Assembly (NCBI RefSeq): GCF_004114995.1 | Contig: NZ_SDJP01000001.1 | Location: forward strand, 62,001 to 126,000 | Reading direction: 5' to 3' | Length of the DNA: 64,000 nt | Origin: Halorubrum amylolyticum | GTDB lineage: Archaea; Halobacteriota; Halobacteria; Halobacteriales; Haloferacaceae | In this document: one piece after another, positions 60,655 to 64,000 of the stretch | How positions within the stretch are numbered: position 1 is the stretch's first letter | Layout of the letters: each line of letters opens with the position of its first letter | Notes under the pieces: model-generated | The model's database searches: none | What the model was told of the DNA's origin: nothing | Seen by the model: the letters and a program-made list of their open reading frames with translations, nothing else | Made by a program: the position numbers and the translations under genes

Positions 60655-61884
60655 ATGGCACAAACGGACACGTTTACGAGATGGAGCGTTATCGCGTCGG
60701 GAGAGGGCGGCGGCCGCATCGCGTCGCAGTTCTTCGACCGGGCGGAGAACCCCGGCATCGACGACCGGGTACTGGTGATGAACACGAACCGCGCCGACCT
60801 CCGGAACACGATCGACCGGATGCGCGGGACCCTCCAAGACGAGCGGGGCGAGGAGGAGTCCATGGAGTCGCACGCGCTGGAGTTCGGCTCCCAGCAGGGC
60901 GCCGGTAACTTCTTCCCGAACGGTGAGGCGTGCGCGAGGGAGGACCTCGACCGCATCGTCTCCCGGATCAAGGACTTCGGGACCTCAGACGCGTTCATGC
61001 ACGTCGCGACGCTCGGGGGCGGCACCGGGAACGGGTCGATCCCGTACACGATAGAGCAGTTCAAGACCGGCCTCACCGACCTCGAAGACGCGGGCGCGAC
61101 GGAGGACTGGATGGACAGCGTAATCCACACCGCGTTCGGGGTGTGGCCTTACTACTACGAGCAGCCGCAGCGACACTTCAACGCGGTGTGCGGGCTCTCG
61201 CGGCTGCTCCGGACCGCGGACGACACGCAGAACGCGGACATGGTGTTGCTCGCGTCGAACTCCCAGCTCGACGAGGAGGAGAACGGCAACGGCCGCCACT
61301 ACGACTCGATCAACGACGCGATCATCACCGCGATCGACCTGATGATCGGCGCCGGCCGCGAGACCCGCAGCGTCATCGACGTGAAAGACTACGTGACCAT
61401 TCCGTCGCAGATGGACGCGTACCACTTCACGCCCGCCGTCGCGACCGAGATGAACGGGCAGGTGTACGAGCTCGAATACATGCTCGATCAGGCCGCCGAG
61501 AACACGTACGTGCCGATGGATGTCGGCACGACGACGGCGGCGTACGCCATCGTCCGCGCCCCGGAGAGCATGATCGACGACGACGAGATCAGCGAGCCGG
61601 AGGTGTACGGCGCGTTCCGCGACTGGACCACCAAACACGACATCAACGTGGCCGGACAGGCGAGTCTCACCCCGAAACGGGGGCGCGGCAGCGATGTCGA
61701 CGTGCTCCTGCTGTTGGGCGGCTTCGACCTGAACCCGCTGCTCGATCACTCGTGGGACGAGTTCGAGATGCTCGGCGACAGCCTCGCGGGGACCGGCGGC
61801 GGGACCGGTGGCGAGCTGACGCAGGTGCAGCTCGACCGGATCGTCGACAACCTCGAGACGTACGTCGAACGGAACGCGGAGTGA
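60655..61884 (+). CDS. Tubulin/FtsZ-superfamily GTPase C
   Basis: A 409-residue protein: RWSVIASGEGGGRIASQFFD (T1 loop, divergent), VLVMNTNRADLRNTIDR (T3-like NTN), and the GTP signature HVATLGGGTGNGSIPYTIEQ at 117-135. DMVLLASNSQLDEEENGNGR is followed by HYDSINDAIITAIDLMIGA, matching the tubulin 'NxxL...N..i' helices. TRSVIDVKDYVTIPSQMDA is a candidate T7 loop. The Cys or Thr of the other two signatures is Asn here. Ends with a Gly-rich segment (AGTGGGTGGELTQVQLD). Three nt separate it from gene 7 and 10 nt from the next gene. Confidence 0.85.
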   Translation: MAQTDTFTRWSVIASGEGGGRIASQFFDRAENPGIDDRVLVMNTNRADLRNTIDRMRGTLQDERGEEESMESHALEFGSQQGAGNFFPNGEACAREDLDRIVSRIKDFGTSDAFMHVATLGGGTGNGSIPYTIEQFKTGLTDLEDAGATEDWMDSVIHTAFGVWPYYYEQPQRHFNAVCGLSRLLRTADDTQNADMVLLASNSQLDEEENGNGRHYDSINDAIITAIDLMIGAGRETRSVIDVKDYVTIPSQMDAYHFTPAVATEMNGQVYELEYMLDQAAENTYVPMDVGTTTAAYAIVRAPESMIDDDEISEPEVYGAFRDWTTKHDINVAGQASLTPKRGRGSDVDVLLLLGGFDLNPLLDHSWDEFEMLGDSLAGTGGGTGGELTQVQLDRIVDNLETYVERNAE

Positions 61885-61893
61885 TCCAGTGAG

Positions 61894-64000
61894 ATGAGCC
61901 CACACGCATCTCCGGCCGGCGCGGAGCCCGATACCGATCGCCGAGCCGTCGTCACGGTCGTCGCGCTCCTCCTCGTCGGTGTCCTCGCGATCGGATTCGC
62001 GCCGGGCGTCGCCTCGGCCGCCGACACTCTCGAACGCGACGGGAGCGACCTCGTCGTCAACGTCTCGGAGGTGGACGACCCCAACACCGTCATCGTCGAG
62101 GTCACGGATCCGGAAGACTCCGGGATCATCTACGTCGAAAACGCCACCAATACTGAGAACGGAGAGGTCCGCATCGACGTGACGGACCCCGACGAGGGGG
62201 CCGTCAACGGGACCGATCTACGGAACGCGAATGTGACCGTCACCGTCGAGCCGGATAGCGGGAATGCCACGACAGAGGACATAACCAACGTGCCCCTCCA
62301 CGCGGTTGCGCTCGCGGGCGATCGCCCGGCGTGGATCGGCACCGTCGGCGAGGGCGACAACGCCACCGATCGGCTCTACGTTCCGCTTGACGCGGCCGGA
62401 ACGACCGGCTTCCCGGCGGAAGATGAAGCCGGTGTCGATCTCGATCTCGACGGGAACGAGACTAAGGATGCGGAGGGAACCGTCCGAGGAGACGGCACCC
62501 AGCTGGTCGTCGACCGCGGCGACGTGATCGACGCGGCCGGCGACTCCCGGGAACGGCTCGATCTCCGGGTGCTGTCGAGCGTCGGGCTGGTGAGCGACGA
62601 GTCGCCGATCGGTCCCGAGCTGCGCTCGTGGGGAGACGGGCTCGCGCTCTGGCACCCGCTGTTCACGCCTGACGAGTCGTATGCGGTCGACGCGAGCACC
62701 GTCGGCGAGGAGGCCCGATACACCGCCGCAGCCGCCGAGGCCGCCGACGGCTATCTCGAACTCCCGGAACTGTCGGCGGACGAGACCGCGATCAGCGTGT
62801 CGACCGCCGACGGGACCACGCTCGCCAACTACACAGACGACGAACCGATCGCGTACGAGAGGCCGCCCGAAGTGAGTGCGACCGTCGCTGATGACGGAGC
62901 CCTGCGCTTCGATCGGTCGTTCGCGGGACTCGGCGTCGACGGCGCCGTCGTTGGGATGGGCGACGGGTCGACGTACGCCGGTATCGACGGTACCGTCGAC
63001 GACGAGGGGCGCTTGGCCCTCGATGGCGTCGACCTGAGCGGCGCGGAGACGCTGCTGCTGTCGACCGCCGCCGGAGACGTGGCCGTGACGCTCGAAGCGG
63101 GCGGCGGCGGCGGCGTGGGCGGCGTGGGCGGCGGCCCGGCTGCCGGGGCGATCGGGGGTCTCAACGGAGCTCTCACCATGCTCCCCGTGTTCCTCGTTCC
63201 GCTTCTCGTCGGTGCGCTTCCCGGCGTCGTGATCGGTCACCGCAGTCAGAGCGATCCAGACCCCACTGACACGGCGATTCTCGGCGTCCTCGGGTTCGCA
63301 CTGGCGGGGCTCGCCGCAGTCGGGATGCTGGTGGTGTTCGCGGACGACCTGTTCGCAACCGCACTCATCAACCTCCTCGGCTACGCCGGCGTCGTCCTCG
63401 GAACGGTCGGCACCGCTGCCGGCCACCAGCTGTTGGCCGAGAGCAGGGTCGTCGCCGCGTCCGGCCCGTTCGCAGCCAAGGTGGCCGTCACCGACGGGTC
63501 GAACTTCTTCAGCGGCGATGTCACGGTTCACTACCGGGAGCCCGGCGGACGGGACCGGTACGATCCCGTGACGGTACGTGGCGGACGCGAGACGATCCAG
63601 ATGCCGGGCAGCGGGACTTGGGAGGTGTATGCGCGACACGGCTCCGCGCGCTCGAACGTCGAGACGGTCGACGCGAGCGATCCGTCCGCGACGCTGACTG
63701 TTCCGGTCGAGGCGACGCTCACCGTGGTCGACGCCGTCGACGGGGATCCGGTCACGGACGCGACGATCAGCGGCGAGGCTGCGATATCGGGAACGACCGA
63801 CCGGAACGGAGCGGTCACGCTCGACCCGCCGGAGGACGCGACCGACGCGGAGATCGAGGTGACACACGATCGGTACGCGGACGCGACGGAGCGCGTGCGC
63901 TTCCAGCAAAACGCAAGCAACACCGTCGAACTCGACCGCCGAACCGGGATCCTCCGCGGGTCGGCACGGGTCGACGGCGCTGCCGCCGGGACGGTCTCGC
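61894..64000 (+). CDS. Large membrane protein with sequons and Ig-like domains, cut by window end (cluster gene 9)
   Basis: Open from the ATG at 61894 to the window edge, 702 codons so far. The signal/anchor segment is RRAVVTVVALLLVGVLAIGF, followed by an ectodomain with many Asn-X-Ser/Thr sites (NVS, NAT, NGT, NVT, NAT, NAT, NET, NYT). A Gly-rich hinge (EAGGGGGVGGVGGG) leads into three spans at about 425-447, 458-480 and 484-507 (MLPVFLVPLLVGALPGVVIG; AILGVLGFALAGLAAVGMLV; LLGYAGVVLGTVGTAAG). After these come intracellular beta repeats of carboxypeptidase-regulatory/Ig type (LTVVDAVDGDPVTDATISGE; ISGTTDRNGAVTLDPPEDAT). Same strand and 10 nt after GTPase C. Full length unknown. Confidence 0.8.
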   Translation, partial: MSPHASPAGAEPDTDRRAVVTVVALLLVGVLAIGFAPGVASAADTLERDGSDLVVNVSEVDDPNTVIVEVTDPEDSGIIYVENATNTENGEVRIDVTDPDEGAVNGTDLRNANVTVTVEPDSGNATTEDITNVPLHAVALAGDRPAWIGTVGEGDNATDRLYVPLDAAGTTGFPAEDEAGVDLDLDGNETKDAEGTVRGDGTQLVVDRGDVIDAAGDSRERLDLRVLSSVGLVSDESPIGPELRSWGDGLALWHPLFTPDESYAVDASTVGEEARYTAAAAEAADGYLELPELSADETAISVSTADGTTLANYTDDEPIAYERPPEVSATVADDGALRFDRSFAGLGVDGAVVGMGDGSTYAGIDGTVDDEGRLALDGVDLSGAETLLLSTAAGDVAVTLEAGGGGGVGGVGGGPAAGAIGGLNGALTMLPVFLVPLLVGALPGVVIGHRSQSDPDPTDTAILGVLGFALAGLAAVGMLVVFADDLFATALINLLGYAGVVLGTVGTAAGHQLLAESRVVAASGPFAAKVAVTDGSNFFSGDVTVHYREPGGRDRYDPVTVRGGRETIQMPGSGTWEVYARHGSARSNVETVDASDPSATLTVPVEATLTVVDAVDGDPVTDATISGEAAISGTTDRNGAVTLDPPEDATDAEIEVTHDRYADATERVRFQQNASNTVELDRRTGILRGSARVDGAAAGTVS

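Noticed and set aside
51960..61884. Canonical cell-division FtsZ or CetZ genes
   Set aside because: The three proteins have tubulin-type nucleotide loops, but their signatures and T7 candidates differ from FtsZ/CetZ, and they sit among membrane proteins instead of the usual ftsZ neighbours.
1..64000. CRISPR array
   Set aside because: No regularly spaced 25-40 bp direct repeats with unique spacers were seen. The tandem arrays found have no spacers or only 13-bp gaps, and there are no cas genes.
1..64000. tRNA or rRNA genes
   Set aside because: The intergenic spaces were read for the T-arm GGTTCRA pattern and rRNA-like stretches. I found none, though without a covariance search a divergent or intron-containing tRNA could be missed.

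Overview
The window is GC-rich DNA from a haloarchaeon, most likely Halorubrum or a close relative. The proteins are very acidic and rich in Asp and Glu. Many genes are leaderless, with a TATA-like box 25-30 nt before the ATG. Ribosomal protein L21e, the RNA polymerase subunit F (Rpb4), Orc1/Cdc6, CheF, Tat lipoproteins and an archaeal-type MptA are all archaeal. The genus is inferred, not proved.

Layout. 0-9 kb: a small HTH protein, a 29-residue membrane peptide, an XPD/Rad3-type helicase, an acyl-CoA ligase, a tRNA methylthiotransferase, a winged-helix regulator and a large sensor histidine kinase. 9-17 kb: central metabolism (sucD, sucC, fumC, a BolA protein, a 1040-residue FAD/Fe-S D-lactate-type dehydrogenase). 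17-27 kb: housekeeping and small genes (AstE/AspA-like hydrolase, pyruvoyl arginine decarboxylase, mptA, rpl21e-rpoF, a TrmB regulator, a DUF255 thioredoxin-fold protein, a Tat lipoprotein), broken up by a flippase remnant and three copies of a hairpin plus CTGGGGCTT repeat element. 26.5-30.2 kb: a four-gene set matching the non-carboxylating pentose bisphosphate pathway of halophilic archaea (ribose-1-phosphate kinase, ribose-1,5-bisphosphate isomerase, ribulose-1-phosphate aldolase, HAD phosphatase). 30.4-39.2 kb: a taxis cluster (cheF, a HEAT-repeat partner, cheR, cheA, cheB, and divergent cheW), followed by two RecA/KaiC-like proteins. 39.2-44.7 kb: a second lipoprotein, glmM, and the tetrapyrrole operon hemC-cobA-hemD.

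44.8-46.0 kb is a small foreign patch: an Orc1/Cdc6 gene that has lost its Walker A half, followed by four copies of an iteron-like repeat. It looks like the remains of a plasmid or accessory replication origin. 46.0-50.0 kb holds sufS and sufU around an odd receiver protein with Glu at the phosphorylation position, then a zinc-ribbon protein and a methyltransferase.

50.1-64.0 kb, running off the right edge, is the most unusual part. Nine same-strand genes, several with 4-nt overlaps, alternate three mutually divergent tubulin/FtsZ-superfamily GTPases with six membrane-anchored proteins: coiled-coil proteins, a possible PH-like domain, glycosylatable ectodomains and cytoplasmic Ig-like modules. 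None is canonical FtsZ or CetZ. The gene order suggests a dedicated membrane-bound tubulin-like cytoskeletal or membrane-remodelling machine.

A smaller recurring oddity is that short tandem duplications (15, 34, 17 and 19 bp units) sit at or just after the stop codons of several genes. I saw no CRISPR array, rRNA, tRNA or intact insertion sequence.
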